Below, in pieces: positions 40,301 to 49,420 of a stretch of 64,000 nt of DNA. The stretch comes from Candidatus Harpocratesius repetitus (GTDB lineage Archaea; Asgardarchaeota; Lokiarchaeia; Sigyniarchaeales; Promethearchaeaceae), in NCBI GenBank assembly GCA_021498095.1, contig JAIZWK010000001.1, positions 802,448 through 866,447 of the forward strand, in the 5' to 3' direction. How positions within the stretch are numbered: position 1 is the stretch's first letter; each line of letters starts with the position of its first letter. Under the pieces are notes generated by a model. The model searched no databases, had not been told where the DNA came from, and saw only the letters and a list, made by a program, of their open reading frames with translations. The position numbers were made by a program, and so were the translations under genes.

Positions 40301-40354
40301 CTTCCCTTTGAAGGTGTCAAATGGTTCTATCGTCGCCGTGAAGTATATTTTTAA
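37304..40354 (+). CDS. P-type (P2-like) cation-transporting ATPase
   Basis: 1016 residues. It has an N-terminal cation ATPase domain, the actuator TGES loop (NEASLTGESELV), phosphorylation site CSDKTGTLT, nucleotide-binding KGASEVV, and hinge TGDGVNDALAL. Roughly ten membrane helices are visible. M4 reads PINIPLL rather than the PEGLP of Ca/Na,K pumps. The M6 segment reads SLTVHMFPGLML, where Ca2+/Na,K pumps have N-x-x-(T)D-x-x-P. Family is certain but ion or lipid specificity is not; the missing M6 Asn/Asp argues against a normal Ca2+ or Na+ pump. ATG 37304 or 37313. Confidence 0.92.
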   Translation: MIQMSRNISQSSTKITSPFYYSYPKPVWAMKKEELLSFLHTYAELGLTVKKVEERLIKEGKNELPHPKPHFLRVYLAPLFNWLIIIYLIAAIIMFIFGIVTGEGNMTMIYTTLAIVGLNSIVAVVQQARAVKKLKALRALSAPTCVVIREGQKMDIPTTDVVRGDILILDTGARIPADCRILESSNLQVNEASLTGESELVAKNHGEALLNLYKPRPLSNISPKDSEISPKDSKMVQSSLPLQAQSNILFFGTYITSGNCRAVVYATGVHTELGKISHKLEEQGFQEIPIQVKLNHIGKWFGIGVMTFWAIVLGIIYFTTGRVEIIKSLNSAMDIMPINIPLLTTIVMLSGTLAMANQGVIVRNLTSVESLGRVSVVCSDKTGTLTKGEMCVQHIWARGSHFMVTGSGYNPKGDFFLTDNPKRPEKIENIQEYPHLQLLLANCLWNNNASVQIQNIEIGKKTSSRWTIIGTPTEGALATLIKKVGDPAVINDFSNPPVSVVHEFGFSSQLKRMTKILQTTDKSYISFTKGASEVVLSLCDRLLAEENSAVPFIDELRLVIMNRINIFESQGYRILSFAYKRFNNLPSDDLDTPKIREDIESNLIFIGFVAIMDSPRNGIKEAIQSCYNAGVDVVMITGDSLPTAKAIAAQIGMSALSPNNVHLGGLESIFSDTNKIPNISQIKVFARVSPLNKQEIVEAYHKHDKIVAMTGDGVNDALALHDADVGIAMGIQGTDIAKEAADMILSDDNFVTLVEGIKLGRGIFSNIRSLVFFFICINLFEGIVQFILAVILNLPYFLNEEFYFQWVFLSLTVHMFPGLMLTFDRISSDIMHEKPRDSQEILSRHVLLLLLVYGILLSVSMLSIYFLVHTGVYSNAQNDFFGRWNIYYLFTPETYDLWKNVDFTNAKTLTMLMTTLFICETSLALQIRRPNKSLFHSLREDINPVVISVLCFLFGLFIFALYFPGFQIWMLKKGISLNFVPMNLIDWLVSIGIAFGICILPFEGVKWFYRRREVYF

Positions 40355-40481
40355 TATAGATGATCAAAAAAGTCCATTTTTTCACACTTTCTTAAATCAA
40401 ATGCGATAAAGTGTTCATCTAACCGATGTTCATCTATCATCTATTAACACTAATTGGATACAACGCTGTAAAATAAAAAGA

Positions 40482-40712
40482 TTAAAAAGAGTGAGGGTCA
40501 AAAAGGGGTATTACTCTTGTTTTTTTCAAGTACCATGTATCTATCTCCAATTCCCTTTCTTGGTTAAGTGCCTGGTTAATTTGAGAGTGAATACATTGGA
40601 AAGGGATAATTATTTTTTTATTAAATTGAGGAAATTCTACCACAGCACGATGTTTTTGAATGTCTCTTATTATTCCAGATAATTTTGTATGATCATTTCC
40701 ATAGGGCATCAA
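40482..40712 (-). CDS. small conserved-looking protein, unknown function
   Basis: 76 residues with a beta-barrel-like rhythm: KLSGIIRDIQKHRAVVEFPQFNK, KIIIPF, and a basic ending with IDTWYLKKTRVIP. This could be a small OB or SH3-like RNA-binding fold. A GGAGAG precedes the ATG at a rather long distance. No family is recognised, and the gene is not certain. Confidence 0.45.
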   Translation of the reverse strand: MMPYGNDHTKLSGIIRDIQKHRAVVEFPQFNKKIIIPFQCIHSQINQALNQERELEIDTWYLKKTRVIPLFDPHSF

Positions 40713-41077
40713 TTTTCATTTCACTCTCCAAAACAGCAAAATTTTGAATATATTTCTTAATTTTTGCATAAATATGTTAAGATATGTGGATCTGTTAAGT
40801 TTTGTTTGTTCTATTTTTTACTTAAATTTCCCTATTAGGGGAACATTAAATAAAGTTATCTTGTAAACAATATATCTAATAACAATAGATACTACTATAC
40901 TCTTAGAATTTTACCTCATTTAAACATTTCTTGCATCATTCTGTCGATTGACAAAATTCGACATAATCATGCGCTTTTAGAATTAATTCCAGTAATTCTT
41001 AATTGAAGGAATTAACAGTAGAGAAGATTTTAATATTAACAGATGCTTATCCAATTACTTTAGTTATTTCTTTTGAG
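40713..41077. other. intergenic region, no gene seen
   Basis: About 365 bp upstream of the aminopeptidase. An inverted repeat TGTCGA-10-TCGACA lies at 40942-40963. AT-rich stretches could be promoter elements but none is distinctive. Confidence 0.35.
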
Positions 41078-43582
41078 ATGAAAACTATGAGTCAGATTAA
41101 ACCCACCCATTATTGGGTTCATTTGGAACCTGATCTGAAGCTGTTTACATTTCACGGATTAACCCGTATTGATTTTTCGCTTTCTGAATCAACAACAGAA
41201 ATCCGTCTAAATGCTAAAGAGTTAAAGATCTTAAAAATAAAATTGAATCTTTCTTCTAAATCTGAAGAAATTGGTTGTTCCTTTGAACTCCAACCAGAAA
41301 AAGAAGAATTGGTTATAAAGGCTGATAATCTTATCCAAGGAGTATATTCAATGGAGATCGAATTTGATGGAACTCTTAATGATATGCTTTACGGATTTTA
41401 CCGCAGCAGGCTAACTTATAATGGTAAAGTTACCTACATGGCAACTACTCAATTTGAGGAAAGGGACGCACGTGCCGCTTTTCCCTGCTTTGATGAACCT
41501 GCCTTAAAAGCAACCTTTGATCTCGAATTCCTAATTCCAGAAAATCTTAAAGCAGTAGCCAATACTGATATTTTAGAAGAAAAATCACTTCCTGAAGGTA
41601 AAAAAATTGTTAAATTTGAGCGTACTCCCATTATGAGTACATATTTGCTTTATTTCGGCGTGGGTGAATTTGAATTCTTAGAAGATTCGAGTAAGTCACC
41701 AAAATTACGTATTGTAGCTCCCCCGGGAAAGGCGCAATATGGAAAATTCGCTTTAGATATAGCTCGAAAATCATTTGATTACGGAGAAAAATTCTTCCAA
41801 GCACCTTATCCAATCTCGAAATGTGATTTTATTGTAGTAGAAGATTTTGCGGCTGGAGCCATGGAAAATTATGGAGCTATCACCTTTCGGGAAAATTTAT
41901 TGCTTGCTTACCCTAATAAAACATCTAAACCTCAAATGGTTGCAATTGCAGCAGTTGTGGCTCATGAAATCACCCATATGTGGTTTGGAGATTTAGTTTC
42001 GCCCGCTCGATGGAAATACATCTGGTTGAATGAGTCTTTTGCAACATATTTCACCTCTGCCATTCCCGATTATTATTTTCCTGAATGGAAATCATGGGAA
42101 TCTTTAATAGGTGGTCGAGGTTTAGGTGGTTTTGCAAGAGACGCCTTAAAATCAACTGTTCCTATTGAATTACCTGGAGATCAAGAAATTAACATAGATG
42201 CATCAAGTGCTCCTATCATATATGCCAAAGGTGCACTTATTATGCGCATTTTAGAAGGATACATTGGTGAAGAAAAATTCTTCCAAGGAATTCGTCATTT
42301 TCTTCAAAAATTTGCCTTTAATTCTGCCACCAGTGATGATTGTTGGGCTGCATTTGAAGAAGCCACAAATGAACCTATTACAGAATTTGCAAATTCTTGG
42401 GTGAAACAAGAAGGTTATCCATTTATCACAGTATCTCAAGAAGAAAATACAGTTATTCTTGAACAACATCGCTTTACCATGCTCCCCATGGAAAGTCAAG
42501 CCATTTGGTTCATCCCACTAAAAATTAGAGTATTTAAAGAGGATGGAACTGATGAAATTTTGAAATTTGTTATGAAATCGCAAACTTTTCAGTTTGATTT
42601 ACCCTCAGATGTAGTTACGTTCAAACTTAATGCAGATCAAACAGGATTTTATCGCGTAAAATATTCAGTAGAACATTTCCGTAAATTGGGTGAATTTGCC
42701 AAATCTAAGCAATTGAATGTATACGATCGCTTTGGACTTCAAAATGATTATTTCAATTTCATGCAGAGGGGAGATTATTCAATTGAGGATTACCTTGCTT
42801 TTTTACGCGATTATTATAGTGAAGAATCCAGCGCATTAGGGTTGTCAAATATAGCATCCAACCTAGTTAGACTTGAGTTATTAGCACCTGGATTTGTAGA
42901 AAAAATAAAAGAAACCGGCCGACTTATAGCAGAAAATGGATTAGAATTAATAGGTTATCTTCCTAAAACTGAAGAAATTGCTATGATTTCCCAAACTAGG
43001 AATGATTTACTATGGATGGGTGGTCATTTTGGGTCTGAAAAAATAAAGACATTTGCATCAAAATATTTCCAAACTGTACTTGCAGGAGAAACTATCTCAC
43101 CTGATATTTTCCAAAGTATCGTTCGTTTAGGTGCTGAACAATTTCCAGATGCCTGGGACTATATGGAAAGTCAAGTAACCGATCCTAATGTCCCTGAAGC
43201 AGTAAAACAATATTGGTTAGCTGCATTTGGAAGTTTTAATGATCCAAACTTGCTTAAAAAAGCATTAGATCTTAATCTCACTAAAATTCCAAAATTGAAT
43301 CGCGCTCAGATTCTTATAATGGTCGCACGAAATCCTATAGCAAAAGATTGGATTTGGAAATATTATCATTCCAATTTTCAGCAACTAATGAAAGAATTAC
43401 CTAAATCTGTTTTAGGAAACACTCTCGCCATGATTCCTCCAATAGGTGCGTTAACCGATAAAGAAGATGTTCTTTCTTTCCTTGACCAAATTGGAAAAAT
43501 GGTTCCTCCAGCGAGGGGTGTTGCAGAAATGGCGGCTGAAATTGCTGAATTATATTCTACCTTTTATAACAAACACAAATAG
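41078..43582 (+). CDS. M1 family zinc aminopeptidase (tricorn factor F2/F3-like)
   Basis: About 834 residues from ATG 41078; ATG 41087 is equally possible and the TTG at 41003 less so. M1 hallmarks: the N-terminal beta domain with TQFEERDARAAFPCFDEP, the GAMEN substrate-binding motif (AAGAMENYGA), HEITHMW zinc site and the second Glu in NESFATYF about 20 residues on. The C-terminal half is the helical ERAP-like domain. In archaea these enzymes trim peptides released by the proteasome or tricorn, and the proteasome alpha gene lies about 7.5 kb downstream. Cytoplasmic; no signal peptide. Confidence 0.93.
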   Translation: MKTMSQIKPTHYWVHLEPDLKLFTFHGLTRIDFSLSESTTEIRLNAKELKILKIKLNLSSKSEEIGCSFELQPEKEELVIKADNLIQGVYSMEIEFDGTLNDMLYGFYRSRLTYNGKVTYMATTQFEERDARAAFPCFDEPALKATFDLEFLIPENLKAVANTDILEEKSLPEGKKIVKFERTPIMSTYLLYFGVGEFEFLEDSSKSPKLRIVAPPGKAQYGKFALDIARKSFDYGEKFFQAPYPISKCDFIVVEDFAAGAMENYGAITFRENLLLAYPNKTSKPQMVAIAAVVAHEITHMWFGDLVSPARWKYIWLNESFATYFTSAIPDYYFPEWKSWESLIGGRGLGGFARDALKSTVPIELPGDQEINIDASSAPIIYAKGALIMRILEGYIGEEKFFQGIRHFLQKFAFNSATSDDCWAAFEEATNEPITEFANSWVKQEGYPFITVSQEENTVILEQHRFTMLPMESQAIWFIPLKIRVFKEDGTDEILKFVMKSQTFQFDLPSDVVTFKLNADQTGFYRVKYSVEHFRKLGEFAKSKQLNVYDRFGLQNDYFNFMQRGDYSIEDYLAFLRDYYSEESSALGLSNIASNLVRLELLAPGFVEKIKETGRLIAENGLELIGYLPKTEEIAMISQTRNDLLWMGGHFGSEKIKTFASKYFQTVLAGETISPDIFQSIVRLGAEQFPDAWDYMESQVTDPNVPEAVKQYWLAAFGSFNDPNLLKKALDLNLTKIPKLNRAQILIMVARNPIAKDWIWKYYHSNFQQLMKELPKSVLGNTLAMIPPIGALTDKEDVLSFLDQIGKMVPPARGVAEMAAEIAELYSTFYNKHK

Positions 43583-43714
43583 TTCAACCATTCTCACTAT
43601 TTTTCTTTTTCTTTTTATTTATTATTTACCTAATTCAGTTATTTATTTTGTGTTGATAAGTTTGATTCTTTCCCCCATTTTTGTTTGATTCTTTATAGGA
43701 ACTTGTCTAGTTAT

Positions 43715-44425
43715 CTAAATAACTTTTCGACCAACTTCCTTTATTTGAAATTGACAATGATCATTACCAGTCGCAAAACATTCCAACTCTTTAATCTCAT
43801 ATTCTTTTCCAAATTTTTTTTCAAATAAAGTAGTAAAAAAACCTTCATCTAGTTTACAAACTGGTCGTCCTAAATTTGGTAAATGAGAACATTCAAAACA
43901 TTCATAAACATTAAAAATAATTCTCGATGGTTCGAATCTCAATTCGTCAATAATTCCAAATCCATTTCTTTTCCAGAAACGAGATATTTCTTCTAATAAT
44001 GCTTCTTCTTCTTCAGAAAAAAATAAACCTTCAAATTTATCACCTAATTGTTTTCCCACAATATAATGTATCTCTTCTGCCTTAGGAACACGCGCATCAA
44101 TTATTGTCGTAAAGGTATTAAATAATGTTTTAATAATTTTCGACGAATCATCATTTTGAGTTATTTTACGGTCTCGAAACATATTTTCTATTATTTCATT
44201 TGAAAGTTGAAGTGAATCCCCAAATTCTTTTCCTCTGATGTTTAATTCTTTATCAAAGTAAAGGGTGACAGAATGAGCCGGATTTCCATGAATATAACGA
44301 AAAGTAAAGGGATAATGCTCATGAGGTTTACTAAATACTGAATCGGGAATTAGGAACTCGATATTTGAATTACATTGAGGACAAAATAATTTTACATAAT
44401 GTTTTTCTTTGTTGTATTTAAACAT
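43715..44425 (-). CDS. V4R-domain protein with N-terminal CPxC module
   Basis: 236 residues from ATG 44425; ATG 44458 adds 11. The N-terminal about 75 residues (CPQCNS, IPDSVF, H, LNIRGKEFG) match the small protein at 3658-3918. After a linker the C-terminal about 130 residues form a V4R (4-vinyl reductase) domain: YECFECSHLPNLGRPVCKLDEGF, ending ELECFATGNDHCQFQI. The Cys set is typical of V4R domains, which bind metal or small hydrocarbons and sense ligands. Likely a cytoplasmic sensor; ligand unknown. Confidence 0.82.
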   Translation of the reverse strand: MFKYNKEKHYVKLFCPQCNSNIEFLIPDSVFSKPHEHYPFTFRYIHGNPAHSVTLYFDKELNIRGKEFGDSLQLSNEIIENMFRDRKITQNDDSSKIIKTLFNTFTTIIDARVPKAEEIHYIVGKQLGDKFEGLFFSEEEEALLEEISRFWKRNGFGIIDELRFEPSRIIFNVYECFECSHLPNLGRPVCKLDEGFFTTLFEKKFGKEYEIKELECFATGNDHCQFQIKEVGRKVI

Positions 44426-44524
44426 ACAAATCTTTTGGAAATTTATACTTAAAAGCATTCCTAAAATAAAATATGTGTCTACCTATACGAACAAGATGAT
44501 TAAAACGAGTTTTATTAAGATAGA

Positions 44525-44597
44525 TGGGCGCATCCTGGTTTGAACAGGAGACCCCTTGAACGTAAATCAAGTGTAATAACCACTATACTATGCGCCC
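44525..44597 (-). tRNA. tRNA-Val(UAC)
   Basis: 73-nt tRNA on the minus strand. Acceptor GGGCGCA/TGCGCCC with discriminator A; anticodon stem CTTGA/TCAAG around loop TTTACGT gives anticodon TAC, reading GUA valine. T arm is CCTGG/CCAGG around a 7-nt TTCAAAC-type loop (TCCTGTTCAAACCAGGA). No intron and no encoded CCA. Confidence 0.95.
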
Positions 44598-44667
44598 TTA
44601 GGTTACTGATACATTTAAGGTATTAATTAAAAATAATATAGAATAGATTAAATTTTTTTCTATTAAC

Positions 44668-46824
44668 TCATGGTTCGTTTGTTTGAAAATGCAGTTTTAT
44701 TTCTGTAGATAATTCTTGAGCTGAAGCCGGGATAAAAGTGATGAATTGATAAACCCAAGGTAATAGATGTTTTTGATATTCAAGAATCTGGCCGTCATAA
44801 AATAGTAGTATTGCGTGTTGAGAATTGTTAAATGGGGCAAAAGAACAAATTGCATGTATTTTGAAAAATGCTTGGGATAAAGAATAAATTTGGGCCATCC
44901 GTGCATCATATTTACGTGTTAAGTATTTTTTACGGCGAAGAAGTCGAAGTGTCGAAGATTCAAATGGGAAAGAAATGAAAGAGAACACATCAAAGTAAGG
45001 TAATATGTGTAAAAGTTCAGTAAGAGAAATTTGAGAAAGATCCACTAATAAAATATACTTTTTAGCATCAGAATATGTTTTATTGGATTCTTTTCTCATT
45101 TTGTTTAGATTTTCCAGCCATTTTAATATATAAGGAAATGTGTTGTTTTGATGAGATTCCCACCTCTTTACAGAATAATGCAATTTTTCTAAGCGCGGGA
45201 TTAATTTATTCGAGAGTATTTCTTTAAATTGATGAGGATTGCTGAAGAAGACGATTGTAGGACGATTTATCAATTGTGCATGGTATACCAACTTAGCTGT
45301 ATATTTTGCTGAAATTACAGAAGAATAACGGGCTAGAAATGGGGTTATGGATGTATCTCCCCATACCTTAATTCGATCTTGGCTGATTTCGACAGGTAAA
45401 GATCGGATCTGAAAGCCTTTGGAGAGACTACCTAATCCTGTTATAGCTAAGTAAGATCGAACATCTAAGCTTGGAGATATTGAAATACTGCTAAATGCAT
45501 TCTGGAATAGGGGATCACTGTAAAGTCGAATATCCATTAAATTCATGTGAAGTGTCGATGTTAATGGCGATATTGATTTTAATGATGAAGAAGAGGTTGA
45601 TGATAGCGAGGAGGTTGATGATGAAGGTGTTAATAATGATGTTGATGTTGATACTGTTCTTTCATTTGAAATCTCAATTGTAAATGCGTAGGGCAAGGTT
45701 GGAGTAGTTCTCTGCTGAATTACAACAAAAAAATAATTAAATAGAGCCAAAAAAGTTGAAAATATGGAAGAATCTTTAATAAAGGTGGAATCTGTTAGTA
45801 AAAATTTGAAATGATTGTGAAGAATACTTGCCAATCGATCGAAAGAACACTTATGCTTTTCACAAAGATTAAATAGAAAATCAATAGGGCGAAATTGGAA
45901 TTCTTCAGTTATTGGCATGGATTTTACTTTTGGTTGTTTTAGTGAATATGAATTTGGATACGATTGAAAAGACTTTATATATTTTAGGAATAAGCTTAGA
46001 AATTTCGCAAAAAATCTATATTGAGTGACAGTTGGTGCATTTGACTTTAAATCTATAAGATAATTATAAAGTAATTCAATTTTCGATGTTTGAAGATGAA
46101 TGGAATAATTGTTCAGAAGGTAATTATGAATTTGGTGGCAATCATCTAATATAAGGATAGAATTTTCAATGGATCCTATATTTTTAAAAAAACCTGGTTG
46201 GAGTGGATGAAAAGAAAATAAATCATCATAGGTAATGAAAATAATGCTCATTTCAGAAATAAAGTATTTAAGAATTTGTGAAATCGGAAGATTATTGGCT
46301 TCAGTAATATAGAATTGAATAATTTGCTGAAAGTCAAATTGGTGAACTGCGCAATTTTCAGAGAAAGAATCGAATAAAGTCGAGATTTTTGATTTAATTT
46401 GAAGCATCTGTGATGAGGTAATAATTTGTTCTTCATTGATCTTTTTTTGAAATTTCTTTCCTAAAATAGATTGTAATTGTGAATGATATCCGCATAAATC
46501 ACAAATAAGAACTGAACTGAATAAAGATTCATCCATTGTTCTTAGACTTTGTAGGATTTGCTTTTTTTTAGATAAATCACTCAAAACAAAAACTAAATGC
46601 TTATGGTATTGTAAAATCATTGGTAGAGTTGCTTGAAATATTATTTCGTATCGGGAATGCTGCGGAGGAGCATAAAATAGTATATTTTTCTGTGCAGGGA
46701 TATCATTCTGTAAAAAATTTACCACCCTATTAACATCGGGTGTTTTAACGATAGGTTCTATGAATGAATGAGAATTGATTTCACCATGTTCTGAAATAAT
46801 AAAGTCAGTTACTCGATCAGCCAT
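44668..46824 (-). CDS. XPD/Rad3-family protein lacking helicase motifs
   Basis: 718 residues that follow XPD-family layout but with every catalytic motif changed. Where Walker A should be there is APPQHSRYE (52-60) with no GK-S/T. The DEAH box position reads LDDCH (D227-D228-C229-H230). The C-terminal part keeps the fold (ARYSSVIS, TIVFFSNPHQFKEIL, FISFPF, LLPWVYQF), but motif VI QxxGRxxR becomes QAFFKIHA. A Ser/Thr-rich stretch near residue 395-420 is low complexity. I infer a non-hydrolysing relative used as a scaffold or nucleic acid binder. Moderate confidence because divergence is high. Confidence 0.6.
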   Translation of the reverse strand: MADRVTDFIISEHGEINSHSFIEPIVKTPDVNRVVNFLQNDIPAQKNILFYAPPQHSRYEIIFQATLPMILQYHKHLVFVLSDLSKKKQILQSLRTMDESLFSSVLICDLCGYHSQLQSILGKKFQKKINEEQIITSSQMLQIKSKISTLFDSFSENCAVHQFDFQQIIQFYITEANNLPISQILKYFISEMSIIFITYDDLFSFHPLQPGFFKNIGSIENSILILDDCHQIHNYLLNNYSIHLQTSKIELLYNYLIDLKSNAPTVTQYRFFAKFLSLFLKYIKSFQSYPNSYSLKQPKVKSMPITEEFQFRPIDFLFNLCEKHKCSFDRLASILHNHFKFLLTDSTFIKDSSIFSTFLALFNYFFVVIQQRTTPTLPYAFTIEISNERTVSTSTSLLTPSSSTSSLSSTSSSSLKSISPLTSTLHMNLMDIRLYSDPLFQNAFSSISISPSLDVRSYLAITGLGSLSKGFQIRSLPVEISQDRIKVWGDTSITPFLARYSSVISAKYTAKLVYHAQLINRPTIVFFSNPHQFKEILSNKLIPRLEKLHYSVKRWESHQNNTFPYILKWLENLNKMRKESNKTYSDAKKYILLVDLSQISLTELLHILPYFDVFSFISFPFESSTLRLLRRKKYLTRKYDARMAQIYSLSQAFFKIHAICSFAPFNNSQHAILLFYDGQILEYQKHLLPWVYQFITFIPASAQELSTEIKLHFQTNEP

Positions 46825-46893
46825 TATTAAGCAGCTAACATTGATTGAAATAAAAAAATAGCCACACCCATTTTGTTTATTGATTTTTTAAAA

Positions 46894-47709
46894 TTACCAG
46901 TATTTTTTTACCCGATCGGGATTAAAAACACTCATAACGCAATTTGGCATGAACTTACCGATGTGAGCAATTAATCCAGCAGCAGTTGTTCCTGGCTTAC
47001 ATCGAACAGCAGTTTCCATCGGACCTAAACGATCAATTTGGACTACATCGATTGTATGACCTCTTTTTGCTAAGGTTTTTTTGACTGTTTGGCGCGAAAC
47101 TCCTACAGTGAAGATTGTTTCCATTCCATCATCGACCAATGTTTGTAAATTTTCTATAAATGTCTCTGAGAATTGACCTTCAACTTTCGGTTTCCCCTTT
47201 TTTTCATATGTAATTTTAGTAACTTCAATTTCAACAGGCAAATGGTTCATTAATCCATATAAATGTATCAATTGATGGGTTGAAAGTTTAGTGTTCCGAA
47301 CTAATTGGCGCCGAAGTCGAAATAATGGGATCAGAACTTCTTTTGAAGGTCCCTCTATTCCTACATCAACAAAAAGGCCAAATCCGACTTTTCCAACAGA
47401 AGTAAGTTGTCCCATTAATGGAGTATTTTTGGGAATATTGTTAGCATTAATCACTTGACCAGTTATTTCTTTTAATATGTGTGAAACAAACGTCAATTCT
47501 TCCCGATTCGTACCTAAAAGCGTGATATTGATCCGATCATCAACGCGAAATTCGAGCTTTTCAATAGCAACATCTAAATCTTTGGGAATCCGTTCTTCTA
47601 AAACTCGCTGAAATGTGTGAAGGAATTTGGCGCGTTCGGGCGCTGTTTTGGCTTGATTGATTGAATAATATTGATAAGCCGACACATATGCGAGCGATGC
47701 ATGTGACAT
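46894..47709 (-). CDS. DUF2110-like archaeal protein
   Basis: 271 residues resembling the archaea-specific DUF2110 family: a middle segment GQLTSVGKVGFGLFVDVGI looks like an S1/OB-type strand set. The C-terminal IGKFMPNCVMSVFNPDRVKKYW ends as in that family. Function is unknown, with nucleic-acid binding suggested by the OB-like centre. It is on the same strand as the XPD-like gene (69 bp upstream) and probably co-transcribed with it. Confidence 0.65.
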   Translation of the reverse strand: MSHASLAYVSAYQYYSINQAKTAPERAKFLHTFQRVLEERIPKDLDVAIEKLEFRVDDRINITLLGTNREELTFVSHILKEITGQVINANNIPKNTPLMGQLTSVGKVGFGLFVDVGIEGPSKEVLIPLFRLRRQLVRNTKLSTHQLIHLYGLMNHLPVEIEVTKITYEKKGKPKVEGQFSETFIENLQTLVDDGMETIFTVGVSRQTVKKTLAKRGHTIDVVQIDRLGPMETAVRCKPGTTAAGLIAHIGKFMPNCVMSVFNPDRVKKYW

Positions 47710-47896
47710 TTTTTTTTTCCTCTTAGCTTAATAGCCTAAATAAATAAAATCACATAAAATCAAATCAATTCATTTTCATCTATTTAATGGATAGATGTAA
47801 CTATGTGTGATCAAGTGTGATCAAATTTATAGGTTAAGAGGAAATATGTGTGATATTAAAAATTTTTTTTGGTTTTACACAAAATGGAGGTCTTTT

Positions 47897-48277
47897 ATGG
47901 ATGTCAACAGTATAATTCCTGAATTTGATGCATTTATCGCTGAATTTCCCGATTTTGATCTTTTTATAATTCTAACGCAAGATGGTATTATTAAGTATTG
48001 TTCTGATCCAGATCGTGTTCAATCTGAGCAAACCAAAGCACTGATGCAAGCTTGGTTAAATCATGAATCTGCTTGTGTACTTGGTAAGGATCGTTATCCA
48101 ATTTTAAGTTGGGAACCTTTACAATTTGCTGCCAGAAATGTAAAAGGAAAAGGTGCATTGGTGGGAACAGTAACGAGTTCAAATCATTATCTTGTGGCGC
48201 ATTTAAAACCAGATGCAAAATTAGCCCCTGCAATTGCAGCTATTTATTTAAATAGAAAATTTTGGAAGTTAATCTAA
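47897..48277 (+). CDS. roadblock/LC7-like or profilin-fold small protein
   Basis: 126 residues from ATG 47897, chosen for its GGAGG at 47886-47890. The order is FDLFIILTQDGIIKYC (two strands with a D-G turn), helix EQTKALMQAWLNHE, then LQFAARNVKGKGALVGTV and HYLVAHLKPDAKLAPAIAAI. This strand-strand-helix-strand-strand-helix layout fits roadblock/LC7 domains, abundant in Asgard archaea as small-GTPase partners. Assignment rests on pattern only. Confidence 0.5.
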   Translation: MDVNSIIPEFDAFIAEFPDFDLFIILTQDGIIKYCSDPDRVQSEQTKALMQAWLNHESACVLGKDRYPILSWEPLQFAARNVKGKGALVGTVTSSNHYLVAHLKPDAKLAPAIAAIYLNRKFWKLI

Positions 48278-48363
48278 AGATGGAAGTTTTTGATTGTTGT
48301 TCCTTTTTTTTTGATCTTTATATTATTTGATTTTTTAACTCTTTTCATATTCGAGTGAATATT

Positions 48364-49353
48364 TTATCCGCGATCAGGTCCTGCTTGGGCGAAGATTCCA
48401 TTAAAATTCTTCATGATTGGATAAGATTGTCCAAAAATCATTCGAATTGCATAGAAACTGATTTTAAAACCCATTTTCTGTAAAAGATTCACTGCTCTGG
48501 TATTCCTTTCCAATACACCAAGCTTAATATTAACATAAGATGTGAAAGTGTTGGAAGTGTTAGAAATATTGGAAATGTTAGAAATCTTGGAAGTATTGAA
48601 AGATTTTTGATCATGTGCTATACAATAAAGAAGCAGATCTTCAGGATGGGGTTCATTTTGCGAAACAATCCAAGGCCCAATCTTAAAGTATCCGTCTCTT
48701 CTTTCTACCATAATATATGAAGAAATTTGTCCATTTTGAGTTTGATAAAAGCAAGTTGATGGATTTCTATTATAGATTTCTTTTAGAAGTATTTTTCGGG
48801 AAGATCCAAATATCTGTTCATCAAAATTAATTATGGATTCCAGTATGTCAGGGGTAATTTGATGCATATTTTTTGGTTTTGGGTTAATAAGTGTTGGTAA
48901 TTTTCCATTAAATCGTAAAGAACGACATATTTCTTTAAAACCAAACGACGAGTAGAATGGTACAGCTTCTGGGACTGAATCGAGCATTATTGTTTTAACT
49001 CGGCGAGATCTAAGTGAATTCATGGCATAACTAAAAAGTAATCTGCCCAAACCTTTATGTCTAAATTCTTTTTCAACAATGAAATTACCAATAAATGTAA
49101 ATTCCTTGTATTTTGTGCTAAATATCATCGCACGGGCAGTTCCATCGCATTCTAAGATAAAATTACCTTTAGGATCGAATTTAAGCAAATCTTGAAGTTC
49201 ATCAACAGTTGTAATCCAATTTTCTTCTTGAGTGAGATTCCAACCGAATTGAATATGTTTTTTTTTAAAGGGAACAATCTTAATAGAGCTGAAACTTCGA
49301 ATTTGGTTGTGATTGGGAATTTTTGAATGATTTAGTGAATGTGAGCAAGGCAT
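48364..49353 (-). CDS. GNAT-family acetyltransferase, two-domain
   Basis: About 329 residues if ATG 49353 is used; longer starts overlap the divergent hydrolase gene. The first GNAT domain has FIVEKEFRHKGLGRLLFSYAM (acetyl-CoA loop R/Q-x-x-G-x-G/A) and VPFYSSFGFKE. The second part (FDEQIFGSSRKILLKEIYNR, IGPWIV, NTRAVNLLQKMGF) resembles the C-terminal domain of YitH-like acetyltransferases. A Ser-Asn-Ile-rich stretch near the end is encoded by degenerate 9-bp repeats at about 48548-48600. Substrate unknown. Confidence 0.75.
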   Translation of the reverse strand: MPCSHSLNHSKIPNHNQIRSFSSIKIVPFKKKHIQFGWNLTQEENWITTVDELQDLLKFDPKGNFILECDGTARAMIFSTKYKEFTFIGNFIVEKEFRHKGLGRLLFSYAMNSLRSRRVKTIMLDSVPEAVPFYSSFGFKEICRSLRFNGKLPTLINPKPKNMHQITPDILESIINFDEQIFGSSRKILLKEIYNRNPSTCFYQTQNGQISSYIMVERRDGYFKIGPWIVSQNEPHPEDLLLYCIAHDQKSFNTSKISNISNISNTSNTFTSYVNIKLGVLERNTRAVNLLQKMGFKISFYAIRMIFGQSYPIMKNFNGIFAQAGPDRG

Positions 49354-49420
49354 TATAATTACTTTATTATGGAAGCGGTTATTTATACATATTTTTATCT
49401 CTCTCTTCATTATTCCAGTT

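Noticed and set aside
40942..40963. TGTCGA/TCGACA inverted repeat as a third copy of the direct-repeat element
   Set aside because: Only the GTCGA core is shared; the flanks do not match the 205-bp repeat.
43930..43960. TTCGAATCTCAATTCG as a tRNA T-arm
   Set aside because: No acceptor or anticodon arms around it, and it lies within the V4R reading frame.
48540..48602. Degenerate 9-bp repeats in the GNAT gene as a regulatory repeat
   Set aside because: They are in frame and encode a Ser/Asn/Ile-rich loop; slippage is a sufficient explanation.
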